A stretch of 64,000 bases of DNA, taken from NCBI RefSeq assembly GCF_017562075.2, contig NC_054083.1, positions 51,164,442 to 51,228,441 of the forward strand, given 5' to 3'. The notes beneath the pieces were generated by a model. It was not told the origin of the DNA, did no database searches, and worked only from the letters and a program-made list of their open reading frames with translations. This DNA is from Anopheles merus (Eukaryota; Arthropoda; Insecta; Diptera; Culicidae). Positions 35,313 through 49,613 of the stretch are shown piece after piece. A program made the position numbers and the translations under genes. How positions within the stretch are numbered: the stretch's first letter is position 1; each line of letters opens with the position of its first letter.

Positions 35313-38300
35313 GCTTTATTTATACACGCGGTGTCAGTTAGCAAAGTGTCGATAGAATCGCGTTTAAAGGGCTTTCCACTTTCAAGGCCACAGCTAAGTG
35401 TGGACACGCACACTGGAAGACGATTTCACCCGCACCACGGTCGCTCCAGTTCTGTGCCGTTCTTGCACTGGTGAAGCCGGCGCGGTTGCGCCAAAAGCAA
35501 GAAGGTCGCTTCGGTGTCGCTTTTAAGAACGGCAGAGTTAACTACCGCTGAGATTAATAGCCATGAAAACGGGCCTTAACATATCGCAACAGCAAATTAG
35601 TGCCGGTTTGTTGTACTGATTTGCTCGCTTGATTGTAATCGCTTGGGATGATAAAGCGGGCTGTGCAATGGACTCGGGCGCAGGGAATTATCTCTCCTTT
35701 GCGTAAAAGAGGGAACGAATTGCTGCGACAAGAAGAGCGCATTCTAGTTGACTGGACAGTAGACTTCACTCGCAGTACAGCGGTGCGCTATGATTGACAG
35801 TAGAATCGCGCACCGAACAGATGGAGCCACCGGAGCTTGTCAAAGCTAAGCGCGCGCATCAGTGTTGCCAATTAGTAGGCTTATGACTAGGCTAGGCGGT
35901 GTCGTGTTTTGTCATGTTTCGGTGTGGGACACACGATCGTGAAGATGCGAGCCTCCGGAGTCTTGAATGCGAGAGTTAAATTACAGATCCGGAGCGGGCG
36001 GGCAGAATTTAATCATTGAATGAAAGAAGCTGACATCGCAAGACAGCGCAACTGCGCGCGCTAGATTGAAGACACCCGCTGATGGACATCCGCAAGTCAC
36101 GAGTCAGTAACGAACGTATTTAAAACCATCGCCAACTACTCCGTCCGCTGTTGGGTGACAAAATCAGGCGCCCAGCATTCGTTTGCCTTGCGAGTAGGAG
36201 TTGTATCGCTCGTGTTAGTTCTAGCCACACAACTCCCACAGAACCCACCCGGCAAAAGGGGATCAGAATCAGGAGAGACGAATCTGACAGAACACGAAAC
36301 CATGTTGGGCGACAAACGAAAACGAAAACATGGAATCTATTCCGGGCGCGGTGCGTATATGCGCCCCGCCCGTGTCAGATCTGCTGGGCGAAAGCAATGG
36401 TGGCGTAGGTACGCTACAATGACATTCGTACGCTACAACGTCGCGCGCGCGCGCAAAGCCACTGTCTTATCAGTGGCGTCGTATCTTGGTAGGAAATTTC
36501 ACCTCCCGCAACGTTATCCCGCAACAGCAACATACCTCGCCTCGCCCGAACATCGATTGTGTGCTGTTCTGCGTCGAACGCGACGAGGCTTCAATGTTCG
36601 CTTGAGGCGTGCGTTTGGCGTGCGAGCCAGATTGCCAGAGCCAGAGCCAGCCGCCCGCCTCACAGTGGGAGAGCGCCCGGGCACCCAGACACGTCGTGGG
36701 TTGACTTATCAAAAGGTGTTCTTGTTGTATTGGTTGTTAAGTTTCGTGTTTGCTGGTGTGCTGCACAAGCTTGCACAGCCTGCCACCCACTCCAGAGTGG
36801 TCCAGAAACTGATTTACAACCGCCCGCTTTCCCGAAGGGCGCTGCATTTTGTCTGTTTTGATGAAAATTTAATTGGCTTTCGATTCGCTTTGTACTTGGC
36901 TTGGTCGGTGTGTCGGGGGCATGTTTCGAGCCTTTCCGAGACAGGCAAATGTGTGGACGCCCGGTGTCGATGACCCGTAAACCCGGGGGAACGAATAGGA
37001 TTAAAACAGCATCACCTCCACCCCGGACCTGGTCAGCAGCTATCAGGCTAACTGCCTAGACTCTCGCCGTGGCAAAGAAATAGAAGCGATAAGCAATGGA
37101 TGAGAGAGGGGGGACGAAAAACACGAAACACACAAAGCACTCGGGATCGGATGTCGTCTGACCGCACGGGTGGAAAAACATGCAACCCGGCGAGAAGGGT
37201 TCATCGGACACTGATTTCGCACGACTGATCGCCAAACAATCGCCAAAACGCTGCTGCATCAGCCTGGAAAAGCCGAACGCTGTGTTGTTTTAATTAACAT
37301 TTACTTTTGCTTTTACTGTGCAGAGGGACGGTGTGGGAGATTCCTGCAGCCTCCTCTTTAGTTTACATCTGCTCAATTATTCGGACTGATGATTTAAATC
37401 GGCAAACTCGGTGGCGCTCGCTGGCAATTGCAGAGCTCTCGGCGGGAGTGAAATGTTATCTAACCGTTGGACAGTGTTTTCTCAATACAATCACGGTTTT
37501 TGTTAGCTTGTATTATAGTTACTTGGAGCTACTTGAACAAATCAAAATAGTTGAACCTATTGTGTCCGTACCAGAAAATGGTTCTATCGGGTGACAGTGA
37601 AACAGAGCACTGAGTGATCTTTTGGGGGAGTGAAATCGAGTTTTATCTTGTTTTCCATTCCAAAACTGTATACTGATACACTACTCCCTTTGTGTGTATT
37701 ACTTATGAAATCGTGACCTGAACGTCGTTAAAGTCATCATTTTATCGCCACCTTCTGTCACCGTTCGTTAATTGTCGATCTGTAATCACAAGCTAAACGC
37801 GGACAATAAACTGTCCTGTTTTATCGTGCAGACCTTCCCAGAAAAGGAAGTTACCACTATGATAAGCTGGTTTTATGACAGGCACGCTTGTTGGAGCATG
37901 ATTTACAGCCAGAGCCCTACACCACCGCATGCACTTGTGCTTCACTGTAACTGTTACAGAGTTACATTGTTATGCTGCAGTTTTGTTTGCCGAAGCCGTA
38001 TCTTGCTCAAGCAACCTTCCATCAAAGCTTCCGAACCGAAACCGAACCGAAAGTGGCACTCAATTTTTGGGAGATCCAAATTATGATCCCCTATCATGAT
38101 GGGTTGCGGATGGGTTTTGTTTCTTCGAAATGAGCCAACTTAATGAGCCAAACGCACAGCAGCACTGTAAAGCAACCGAAAAAAGCTCCCCCTCCTAATA
38201 ATTCGGTTTTCCATAATCAGTTGAGCGTTTTACAGCAATTTTGTAAAGTTGAACGAGCGTGGCGAGCAGCAGTGTGGTGTGATATACAGGTAGCAGGAAA

Positions 38301-41300
38301 TGGCAGCCACAGCGACACAACACAGTACACGTGATCGTGCGATTGCGATCGGGGTGAAAATATTGACGCTCATTAACGCCAGTCCCATCGCCGTATCATT
38401 ATCAAATCACTATCACCAACACTTACACCGACCGGTTTGTGGGTTTGGGTATCGCTCGTGTCATCTTTCCACTAAACCCCGTCAACTGCCAACACGATCA
38501 ACTGCCGCAGCGCAGGCTGCTTTCCTTTCGATCATTCATTTCCATTCGCTGAAGGGTGCTGTTTACGGAGACGCGTTTTCCGTTCCGAAGTGTAGCGACT
38601 GAAAATGGTTTCCTTGTTTGGTGTGCGGACTGGGGAGGGCTAACGATTAAAACCGCATTAATCGAAGCGATGTTGCAGTTTGTGCGGTTGTGCTGGTGCC
38701 CGCTTGGTAAACGGCCTGCCCGAGTCACGTCACGGAAATGATGGGCTGTGTGGGGCGGCGGCGGCGGTTGCTTTTCGATACCCTTTCGGAAAGCGTATCG
38801 ATTGTTTTGGGCCATCAATTTCAATTTTCAAACTTTTTCCGATCCACTAACGTGCCGTCGGGCTTGGAATGGTGGTGCATACATAACAATGTGTTACGCG
38901 CTTGCAGCACCGATGCACCGCCGCGATTGGGACGGAGACGGGGACGGGGGCCGCATCAGTGCAGCGAAACAGATGACAGTGGGTCCCAGCGTTTCCGTGT
39001 GTCTCTTTGGAAGTTTGACTGAAATTACTTTCTCCGCTAATTACAGCTTCGAGCGTATGCTGTCCATTTTGTAGCAAACGATTGCGTTGTGATTTTCATC
39101 TGGAAAACTGGCAAGCTAATTTCTGTTCGAAAAAAAGGGGCTCAAAATTATCGCCCTTTTTAGGATCTTTTCCACGCTGGTATTTATTTATAGTAGTACA
39201 AATATCTTTCACCTTAATTTTAAACCTGATGGTTGGTTTTTTCCCTTTTTCCCGTTCCCCGTCGTCACGTGATGATTCAATTAGTTTGCACCCCAATTGG
39301 TTCACCAACAAATTACACATAGGCACAGCGTTACGCAAAAGCAGGCTGAACAGCCCTATCGCTGTGTTGCTGCCAACTGCCAACCGGACAGGCTGGTGAT
39401 TTAAATGATGCCCAAGACACGAACCCCATTTCGCTTGATCACTAATCAATCGGCACGTGCTTTCGAGTTTAATATTTTCATTTCACGCGTGTTGGCAATG
39501 GCGATAGAGTTGTAAAAACGCTCTGCGAAGCTGCATGGTTGGTGATCTGTTCCTTATCGAACGTGCACTGAGATGCTGTGAGGTGTTGGTCGATGTTTAA
39601 GATAATTGAGGGTAATTTTCAATCGACGGTGTCCGTACATTCGGTTCAGGTGGTCGATGGTAAATGCCTCTTTGAACTGGCCACCTTTGCAGAAGCCACA
39701 GCTCTATCGATCTATGTGGGCCATCGTTACGTGTTTAGGGTGTTTTTTTTTCGTAAAGAAAATTGTGGCTTTACGGAGAACGTTGTGCATATGGCGGGGT
39801 ATTAATGATGGGCAGGTGTGGTAATAACGTTGATTTCGTTCAAAACGACACGATATTGGTGGGAGCAATGTAACAAGCTCGTAATATGAGGAATGTCGTG
39901 ATAAAATGAGGAATGATTAGGATGATATTAGTGAAGCCTTAAGATTTCTTGTGTAATTAAAATAGATTGAGATAAAGCACAGTAAGTACCATTAAATGAA
40001 TTTAAGTATCTATTTGATTAATTTTTGTTAATATTCGTTAGTAATGATCGGCTAATTTCCATCCCTAAAATGCAAGCAAATCTGTTATGGTAGACTGTAG
40101 AGGTCCGGTAATGTCAATATTGAAAGTGTGTATCGTAAACAGGCAAACCATCACCAATCCATAATTGAAGAAGGTCGTAGCTGGTGATTCATATGTCAGA
40201 CGATCACTTTACCACACCACCGCAGATACGATTGACCCGCTCTTTATAAAAAAGCGAGAAAAAAAACAATGTCCATAATTTGTCGATTGTAGTTGACTTC
40301 ATTTGAACGATGATTGTGGTGTGATAATGATTTCAACACTCTTTTTTGTGTCGATTGCCTGCATTGAACGCAACCGTACAGCATTTCAACGCAGGTTCGT
40401 CGTTTGTTCACCCATGTCGATTTTTTGTTCTCCTGTTCGCTCACTTCTCGATGGATTGGACGCATCTTGGCGTGAAAGTCATCTCATCCGAGTGGGACAA
40501 ACTCTGTGCAGTTGATGATCAACTCGATCGCGGGGTTGTGGGGTGTGTGCGTGTGTGTGTATTGTTGTTTGCAGGCGAATGGCGAACACTTGCCGAACGG
40601 GCCAATGCAAATGCACCGAAACAAGGCCGACAGGTCATCTGGACAGGGAGGGCGAACGCTCTCATTCATTGGTTTTTGGGCAGCAGGGGAGCAGCAGCTT
40701 GGTGAGCCGGTTTGGGAAAATTGCAAGTTCGCAAGCCGTCAGCAGCACGAGCGCAACGAGCAGCGTATGAAAGTGTAAGGTCAAATGCAATGCCATTTGG
40801 GCCATGTATAGGACCTGTTGCCTGGGTTACCTGTCGTGAAAGACACGACAGAAGGTTTGCCGTAGCCACCGGAGGAACCGGTAGAGCTTGTTGTTGGAAA
40901 TTCGTGTAGATGAAATCATCATATGACGCGTGCGCGTGTGTTGTTTGGGGACATTTTCGGAGGTGAGCAGGATGTTATCATCGGCAGCTCGAACCGGTCA
41001 GCTAAGCCGGAGGAGAAAAACCAGATTTGCATGTTTAAAAATCGTATCACCTTGGGTCAAGGTAAGCGATACGCGGGGCGGTTGTGTCGGTAGGTGTCGG
41101 TCAAAGAAAGCAAACGGCTATGAGCTAATATTTGTCGTCTGGGATGATTCAGACCGAACAACATTTGAAATAGAAATTACAGGACTTTTTTTTGTTTCAC
41201 TGCGCACTATTACAAATCGTTTACGTATTACGCAATTTGAATACGAAATTTGGTTACAACTTTTCGGAAATGAGGACAGTCGCCACGCGAGACGCCACCT

Positions 41301-44300
41301 GGGTGACGCAAGAGGCAATAAAAACTCATCATAATGCTGAGCGCAGTGCACACACACCCTCCTGCCGCCCCCCTTGGGTGAATTCTTTCCAAGCAGATGA
41401 GTGTTGAATTGATGGTGAATGGGGTGTCCCAAATTAAGGGGACAGCAAGCGACGAAACCGCGTATAGGGACGAGAGTGGAGCAGCGTTGCCTCGTTTTAC
41501 ATCCATACTCGTAAAATCCAATCAATATTCGTGTTCTGCGGCTACGGGGCGATCGGCGATGGTACACGATCATCGATTTGTGATTTATTTGATTGGCAAA
41601 AGAAAAGTGAAAGTTTGCAATTTTGTGTGGTTTTTTAAACACACACACAGACATTTAAACGTTTAGGTTTCTCAATGCTCAATAATTTGCGCTTTAAATG
41701 CGTTTCGGTGAACAGGGAACGAAAACAATGAAGTAAAAGAGATGAAGATGAAACGCTTGGCTTGGGAAGGCACATAAATCAAAGAATTTTATTGCTCACC
41801 AAACACCAGCGCCAAACAGGAAAGCGGGAGCGAGACGGGAGTTCCCTTTTTTTCGCGACCAAACCCAACCAAGCAGTGGATAAGCGCGCTTGGCTGAAAA
41901 GTGACAAGTAGCGTGTAATTTATTGTCACTACATTCTTTGCTGGGGCGTGCGCCGAGGGTAAGTGCAGCCGAAGTGCAGCTTGTGGCGCAGCAATTAAGC
42001 TTACAAATGTAAGCAACTTAGCGAGTACAGATTGGAAGCGCCCCCGGGATTGAGATCTTTGCCGTGAGATAAATAATTAGACGGAACGGAGAAGGGGCAA
42101 AAAGTATTAAAAAAAAAGATAGGATAGCGATACAGGGCGCAACAACGGTGCGGAAAATTCTTGCCTCTCGTTTTGTTGGCTTCCCCCTTTTTTTTTTGGT
42201 CGATCGGTTCGATTTCCTTCGGTAGTGCAGCAGCAGCAGCGTGGAAGCAGTTCTGGGAATTGCTCGCGCGCCCTACCTCTTGCGCGGGAAGAATCCTTTA
42301 TCGAACGCGCGCAAAACCGGTGCGCGAACGGGTATACGATATTCGATCCGCGATAAACCACACTTTGAAGATGCATCGGTGTGTCAGTCGGCAACTGCAG
42401 AGCCACGGAATCGACACACCCAACACACACAGATGCCGACCTGTAATGTAAATTGTTTAATTGTACTTAATTAAATTGTTCGCTTCTATTGGCGTGAGCG
42501 CGCGAGGGCTTTCGATTCCTTCGATTCTCCCCCACTTTTTTGCTAGCTACATCGCTAAGAAGTGTGCTTGGTATAGAATGACGATGCCTATCTACGATCT
42601 AAGCTACCTCAAAAGGCCGATGGCCCCAAAACCCCACCCCGGCCGCGGTACACAGGCAAACAGCGATGTGCGATAAATTAGTGCCCATTTCGCGTTGCGC
42701 GAAAGCGATCCACCATTCGCGACACAATAAAAACATACCACACATTCTGATGCAGCGAGAAGGAAGCTTGGCGTGCGAGGCGTAGGTAGAGGTGGTAGTA
42801 TTTTTATCGCTGGTTTAAAAATATCCCTAATAGCGTGTGTGCCACAACTCCAACTCCTCACCCGCGTTGCATGTGGATGGCTTTGTGCGCTCGCGAGCGA
42901 GAGAGAGAGAGAATGATTTTTCACCATTTATCAGCAATTTTTCCACCACCCAAACTCCCAAACCCATCCCCTGTTTCTGCAGGCTAATCCTGGCAGCACG
43001 GGCAACCCGTCGGGGCAACAAAGCCGCCTCATCATCCAGTGCGCCTTCTCGCGTTGATCGCGCATTGTCGATTGATTCTTTTAAAAAGGGCGCACTGTTC
43101 TGTTTTGTTACCGAGCAGGGGAAGGTGGCAGGATCCGCCGCTTGCGGATCGAACGGATCGATTGGTGCCACGGAGCGAGCGGCTTTGAAGTGGGATTTAC
43201 AATAGACATTAAAAATTTCTACACGGGAACAAAACACTCACTCGCTCTTGAATGCACTCCCCTTGCTTACCTGGGAGGGAGGGGTTGGTACACAAGAGAG
43301 AGCACGGTGGTGCACAAAGTCCCTCGGGAAGACTTTTGATATTGACGTCTTGAATGCATGAAAACAGGCAAAAAGAATAAAAAACACAACCCCTCCAGGC
43401 AGCAAACCGATCGACCTTGCCGTCTCTTGTATCGACGCGGTGTGCAGCAAGGGATGCATTTGGAGCCTGAGTCTGATTGATCTGAATTCCAAGTGAGTGT
43501 GTCCTGGTGTCCCGTCCATTGGGTCGGTAGTTTTTGTGACGGAGTGTTGTGTGCGGAGGCTCCAGGCAACGTGGCAAATAATGGAAGTTCATTAAGAGAG
43601 CGGAGAAGAAGTGTATTCTTGAGCGGTGGAAGTACGTGATGGACGTCGACGGGGTACAGCAAGAGCAGAAGGAGAAGATCACGCAAAGAATGCTACTAAA
43701 TTGTAGCAGCAATAGGGTGCGAATCGTATAGGGGAACTTTACAAATTACTATCGACGCCAGGAATAGTCCTCCGACTCTTCTAAGGGTGTTGATTAATCA
43801 TGTTCAAATAGACACATAAACCGGTGACTCAATTGAACGTAATCTTGACGATCTTTGTCCTGATGAGCTGGTGCTGGTGCTTTGACGTTTCTGTCCAGAG
43901 CGGAAGATGCAGTCCCTGGGCGACCGTTTTGTCAATGGTGATGGTAATTTCGTTTGCAGCAAACCCTTTTTTTTTGCAAGGTGCATCCCACTAGACACCG
44001 AGCACCGAGAGGTGTAAATGGATGTCGTTTTTCTTGATTTAATGTTGGAATTATACTTTTATTCCGCCGAGATTTACTGCGGTGGTTGGAGTCCGTTGGG
44101 GCAGTGAAGAATAGTCTCTCCCGATACATCAACCAGCTTCCGAACAGGATTCGAAACCGTCTGATTGGTATTAATGTCGAGGAATCGATCAGCACACAGA
44201 CGCCTGCTCAAGTGCGCCACCATCATCGTCATCGGTGCAATCAATCTCTCCCCTCGCGGGTGAAGTGCGTTGATGGGGTGTCCTCTCCTCTGAAGAGGGG

Positions 44301-44998
44301 ATTAAATGGCAGGACTTTTATTTTCAATCAGCACCATTCTCGATTCGATGCACCCCTTTCTCTCTCTCTGTGAACCCTTCTTTCCGGGGAGTTGTTCCTT
44401 CGTTTGGTCTTCGTCTTTGGTACTGAAATTGCGTTCGTTTTATTGCCCTTTGCACATGACGATTTGAATTCTTGCGTAGAAGAATGATGATCCCCACACT
44501 GGTCGATTGTGCGTTCCCGTTCGCTATCTGCGGTAAATTTAATTACACACTATCGGACCATCCTTGCCATTAACCTCAAAGAAGACGTTTATGATATGCG
44601 TTAAACAGCTTACAAAACCGCTCACCGTCAGAGTTGCCATCTCATTGTGGCTGCTCTAGGCTGCACAAGAGCATTCCTGAGGTCACACGGAGATGGCATG
44701 TTTGCAGTGTGTGTGTGTGTGTGTTTTGTTGTTGTTGCATGCGTGCGTTTATTTATTCCAAATCGTTACCCGGACCTCCTGCAACGCAGTGTCGACGGTT
44801 CGCCGAGAATAGCCATTGGTAACGCAAAGGGCTCGGAACACTCCTCCGGGAATGAGGAGAAGAACAAATCGAGCCCGCCACTGTGTTGCTGCTGCTGCTT
44901 CTGCTTCACGCTACAAATATCGCGTTATCGGCCAATTTCCCTTTTCGGTGTGGAATGTATTCTGTACGCTTTCACCCCCGGCATGTGTGTGCAAGGCG

Positions 44999-45010
44999 GG
45001 TTCGTCGCTT
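44999..45010 (+). repeat. GGTTCGTCGCTT motif, copy 5
   Basis: Exact copy of the recurring 12-mer in the long intron, followed by GCGCC. Confidence 0.6.
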
Positions 45011-45882
45011 GCGCCTCAAGGCGCCTTTGCCGTGCGCTACTTGTTTTTTTGGCGACTTGCAAATGTGCTGCGTGTGTGCGTTGTTTTGTTTTTTCCTCGT
45101 GCACCATGGGAGGCAAAGGGTATGAACGACTTTGCATGCAAAGCTATAGATTATGGGGTAGTGACATTAGCAAATAATGCGACAATCGAGTCTTTGTTTC
45201 GCGTTCGCGCAGTAGAAAGGAGCCCGTGTTGCAACCCCGTGTCGATCGGAAACTAAAAGGCAGGCTGTTTCTTTTACAAAGACCGTGCGAGGTTTCACAT
45301 TGAATTTCAAACACTTAAAACCGCTCCAATATTTTGCACTGAACTGAAGCTAACTCCACACCACGGCAGAATTCCCTTTTAGAAGGGATTATGTCAGCCC
45401 CTGTGCCGAAATGGAAACACTTTCGATCGCAGGCAGCCAACGAACTGTCCGTGTTCCCCACGCCCGCAACGGGGGTGTGGTGCACAAAATAAGCTTAAAA
45501 GATAAATGACAGCCGGCCCTTAAAAGCTTCCCCGGGTTTCCGCGTTTCGGATTAAATTTCGAGTGCCTGGCGGCTTCCTGTGATCCGACACGCTCGATCC
45601 TGGCACTCAATAAAGCCCTTCTGCGCTTGGTTGCGCTCGTACACACACGTACAGTATAGTGTGTTCACTCGAAACTCTAACTCTCCTTACCGCATAAATT
45701 CCTTCGGGAAACGGGGACCGGCCATGGTGGCCGCACGCTTTTTAATCGTTTTGCCAACGTTAAGTTGGGCCCGGGCGAAAGTGATTAATCATGCAATCTA
45801 GCACACTTGGCGCGCTGCGAACTGTGTGTGCTTGGCAGCTGCTGGCAGGGGTGGAGTGGATCGTGAACATATAAACACTACA

Positions 45883-45911
45883 ACACACACACACACACAC
45901 ACACACACACC
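45883..45911. repeat. CA microsatellite
   Basis: About 14 CA units in the long intron. Confidence 0.95.
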
Positions 45912-48808
45912 CGGCTCAGGCAGAAGTTAATAAAAGCAAACATGCAATAAAATAATAGTCGCCATCGTATATTACCGAGCAAATACGAGGGGTTTCCCGC
46001 CTACGGTCATCGTGTGCGGGTCGAAGTCACCGGAGGGCTTGCGAAACAATGGTCCCCGGTCCGGTATGGGGATTTAATTAATTTCATTTTGATTGAAGTC
46101 AAAGGTGAGAGGCGCCGTCGGGGCGTTTCGGGCCGTCCCGCGAGACAAAGATGTCGCCCGAAAGGATATGTGAACACGAATCGTGCTTGTAGGACTTCAT
46201 AGTCTCGGTCTGGTCAGGATTTTATCTTAGCAGAAGTGACATTAGCCCGCGTGTATGATGGAATTCAGCTTAGCGTGCTTTGTCTTCTCAGGCTGGTCAG
46301 AAGAGTCGATTTATTAGAGGTCTTTTTTAGACACTGGGGGAGTTCCTTGTAGTAAGCTTTACGGTGTGGCCCAACAAATAACAATACAAGCGCGTGTGTA
46401 GATCATGTTAGTTCGTTTTGGTCGGTAGAATGAAGACGGTCTCAATAATATCGCTTAGCAGTGTGAAGAGCCTGGGTGAACCTCCATGATTCTTTTGGAA
46501 TGTCGTAGATGCACCCCTTGGAATCTTCCCCCGGTTTTTTTTCCTCTGGCAAGCGATAAAGTTCTTAAGCAATGTGTGTACAAATTGTGCGTCTAGTGGC
46601 TTGCTCTACAATAAGAAAAGCAGTCCCCTTTGTGCCCATAAATTACCCAAGAAGACCATTCGCTATCACCCCGGCTTGACCCTCCGTGGCATGTGCATAA
46701 CCTACGGGGACCTATTGGAGTAAAAATAGCTTCGGCGAGGGTTAGGGACAGTTTTTGCTCCGGACCTCTTTTAAAAAGGGCAAGTCTTCTTAGGGTTATC
46801 GGGCGGGTGGCATCGTTTTGCAATGGTTTCGAGGACCTGTTTCGCTGAAGTTTTCCGCTGAAGAAATAATGGATTGGATTAAAGGGAGCGGGGTGGATGC
46901 TTGTTGACAAAAGCTCGGTTTGGGATGGGAGGGAGAGGCAATGGGCGCTGCAGTGTTGCGGGAGAGGAACCGAAAAGAGCGAACGAACTCCAGAGTGAGT
47001 CACACTGACCGTAGCAATGAAACATAAATTATCGACCCTAGCATAACTCACTACACTTCGATAGTTGAGTGGATAATTCAATATGTATGTATGGCCGCGT
47101 GCGCCTTTCCGCAAACGGCTCCACCGAACACACGCTGGTGCTGGCTCACGACCCGTTGGTGGAGGTTCAGAAACGTTGAGACCAAACTTTAGATGAAAAA
47201 AAAAACACACAAACGACGTCAGTAGCGGGTCCTATCGATCGCCCTTATTCAAACCCTGTTCAGTGTCCTTTGCTGGCACGGCTGCCCACGACGACGCCCT
47301 TGGACACGAGCCGACTTGGTGGCAATGGAAGAAAGCTGCCGCCCGCCCCGCCCCACTCTCCCCGCCCTGTCAACGCGCAACTTCCTTGGGTGTGTCAGGC
47401 GCCTTTTGCATGTTTATTGATCTTGCGTTCGCGTCGTCGTCGTTGGCGCTGCGTCCTGCCTTCTGATGAAGTTGGCACAAGTTTTATGTTTTTATTATTT
47501 TAAATAAATCGTTACAAGACGGCGCGGGGTCGTAAGGGTCGGCACCGTTCCGACCGGTGTTCCTTTGGTTCGGGGTCTGGTGCGCTTGGACAGTAAGCAA
47601 TGGGTATGGAGCGTTCGAGAGTTTTTCTATATATTTGCTTCTAGCTATGTGTGAACACGATCGAATTCCAGGTACGAATTGCATCTAGAGCACGTGTCAT
47701 TATCTGTGTTTTCTTAAGTTAAGGGGTATGGCTTGAAGATTACAGAAGCATTATAAATTCCGTGATTTTGTTTCGATATTCTCTCGAAGGAATAGCGTTT
47801 CTTTGCTTCAACAAAGAAGAAATGAGGTAGTGAATCTGTATCAAGAAGTTGGCTGAAATGTTTTCTTTCTCTTTTAGTAAAGCTTGTCCAAGCCATCCGG
47901 TAATTCCATTGTTGTTTGCCTGGAATGCCGCAGGGAAACATTGGCTTTTATGGATTTTTATGATATCTCAACGCAGGGCTACCTACACCGCCTCGCCACC
48001 CTTCGGAACTGGCTTCGGAAGATTAGAACAAACAGACATTATTCCAGAGCTCCCGCAACTCGTTCGTTGGGCCCTTCATGAATCGACGATACCCGGCGGC
48101 CTGGTACGCCAGCACTGTCTAGCTCTTTGGCGGTCATGGTCCATAGTCAATCATTCGGGGATCACGAAATGACGGAAACCAGAACACTCTCCAGACGTGC
48201 GGCCCACGATCGCAGGGCCACCGTGACGAATTGCCGGTCCACGGCTCGGTGGTTGTTTGGATTGTGCGCCAACGCCTTCTTGAAACCGGCAGCCATCAAG
48301 ATATCCTGATCGGGCCATCCTGTGCTGCGCAAGTATCCTGCTGACGTAGGTGCGCGTTTGCGTTTGCTGAGTCACGCCAAGGGATCGTACGTTGTGTGTG
48401 TGTGTGTGCGCCCTGAAGGTGCCAGAACAGAGGTATCAGAAATCAATCTACCCATCGTGCACACGAACGGGCCAGGGCCTTTTCCTAGGGCCGCACCATG
48501 CAAATCGTGACGCACAAAGGGGAACGGCCGTCTGCGTCAGCGGATTTGGTTGCTTGGTTTGGCCAAAGGCGCGGGGAGATACCTATGCGACCTATGCGAA
48601 AGCAGCCCTCGCAAGCAATTAGCTACGGGTTTGATAAACGAGTTCGATTTGGTTGTCGTTTCGCTTTTCGGGCTGGGCGCACTGACGTTTGTAGCGTGTC
48701 AAGCGAGGTAGACTGCCAGCACGCCCCCAAGCGTGATCGGTACGATACATAGCGGAGGAAAAAGAAGTCAGTTTGGGTTATGCTACTACATACAGAACGT
48801 TATGTGTG

Positions 48809-48814
48809 TTTATT
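48809..48814 (-). terminator. Poly(A) signal of the G12-type gene
   Basis: AATAAA on the - strand, about 96 bases after the stop codon of the G12-type gene. The short 3'UTR between them includes the CT microsatellite. Confidence 0.65.
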
Positions 48815-48909
48815 GTGCATCGCTCGATCTTGTTCGGTGTTGACTGCAAAGGAGTGGAGAAAAGCTATTCTTGGAGCTCTCTCTCTCTCTCTCTCTACCA
48901 CCCCGACAT

Positions 48910-49527
48910 CTAGTGATCGTGCCAGCCGAAGAACATGTAGATCACCTCCAGAATTCGGTCGACATCGACACCGAATGCACGCAACTGGCTCGAAACGCGC
49001 AGCACGTCCGGATGCTCCGCCACCTCGTGGAAGACGTCGTGCAGCTCGCCGACCATGTGGTGCAGCTCGGCGAACTCGCTGCCGGGCGTAGCGATGAACT
49101 GTTGGGCGAGCTGGTAAGCACCATCAATATCGCTGACGGCGCGAATCTCCTCCATCATGGCGGACCACGACCGGGCACTCTGGCCGGCGGTGCGAGTGGC
49201 GGCCAGTGGCGTCAGTCCCAGCATGGCCGCAATGCCGTTCAGGTAGTCGCGAATGCTAACCCCACGCACCTCCGTCCAGTCGGTGATGGTACGTAGCTCC
49301 GGCTGGCTGATGAGCACTACCCAGGCACGATCGACATCCTCGGTTTGCAGGTAGGAATAGATTTCGGCCACTTGGGCGTCCGTTTGGATGTAGTGGTTGT
49401 AGATGGCACGCACCTGCTCCATGTTGAGGTACGGGAGCAGCTGATCGAACTCTTCGCGCAAGGTGGCCGCACTGGCGGTGAGCCCGGCGCAGAGCACAGC
49501 CAAAACGATTGGTAGGAGTCTTACCAT
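48910..49527 (-). CDS. G12: G12 / insect-allergen-related secreted protein
   Basis: Intronless gene for 205 residues. The signal peptide is clear (MVRLLPIVLAVLCAGLTASA), so the protein is secreted, expected into the gut lumen. The rest fits the insect-allergen-related repeat family (mosquito G12, cockroach Bla g 1): an all-helical domain with LREEFDQLLPYLNMEQVRAI near the front, LNGIAAMLGL in the middle and VDVDRILEVIYMFFGW at the end. The length corresponds to a single domain, as in mosquito G12, unlike the multi-domain cockroach allergens. Family members carry hydrophobic ligands and, in mosquitoes, are midgut-expressed after a blood meal; this is family knowledge. It lies inside the long intron of the + strand gene, in the opposite orientation, with its own TATA box and poly(A) signal. 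Confidence 0.88.
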   Translation of the reverse strand: MVRLLPIVLAVLCAGLTASAATLREEFDQLLPYLNMEQVRAIYNHYIQTDAQVAEIYSYLQTEDVDRAWVVLISQPELRTITDWTEVRGVSIRDYLNGIAAMLGLTPLAATRTAGQSARSWSAMMEEIRAVSDIDGAYQLAQQFIATPGSEFAELHHMVGELHDVFHEVAEHPDVLRVSSQLRAFGVDVDRILEVIYMFFGWHDH

Positions 49528-49606
49528 TTTGATAAGAGTTAGTCTACACCGTTTGTCAGGTTCGAGCGAGTTGGTTTGACTTCATAAAACGGCCCGTTGG
49601 TGCTCA

Positions 49607-49613
49607 ATTTATA
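49607..49613 (-). promoter_or_regulatory. TATA box of the G12-type gene
   Basis: TATAAAT on the - strand, about 80 bases before the ATG. Transcription would start near 49583, giving a leader of about 55 bases. A focused TATA promoter fits a strongly tissue-specific gut gene. Confidence 0.6.

Larger units (their letters stand above)
27697..48808. other. Long intron of the unrecognised gene (5' part)
   Basis: About 21 kb without a supported exon. Contents: GT microsatellite 28132-28151, GGT run 34060-34080, CA run 45883-45911, CT run about 48878-48896, and several copies of GGTTCGTCGCTT listed separately. The longest frames (36155-36973 + strand, 44647-45177 + strand, 46593-47210 - strand) are arginine-, cysteine- or serine-rich translations of biased DNA. 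Long first introns of this kind in flies and mosquitoes usually carry enhancers, but none is identified here. Confidence 0.45.

Noticed and set aside
36155..36973. 272-codon open frame on the + strand, one of the longest in the window
   Set aside because: It is extremely arginine-rich, has no domain or signal, lies in CpG-rich promoter-like DNA, and no splice or start context supports it. It appears open because stop codons are rare in G+C-rich sequence.
42968..43203. Exon-like stretch after TTTCTGCAG, open on both strands
   Set aside because: Both strands read as plausible low-complexity peptides, no donor of matching phase was found, and it is not needed to join the phase-matched exons at 27617 and 55486.
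44647..45177. 176-codon frame with long Cys and Val runs
   Set aside because: The Cys/Val runs translate a TG microsatellite and CTG-type repeats (about 44705-44740 and 44885-44910). No family resemblance.
46593..47210. 205-codon frame on the - strand
   Set aside because: No start context, no domain, and mixed low-complexity composition; treated as chance.
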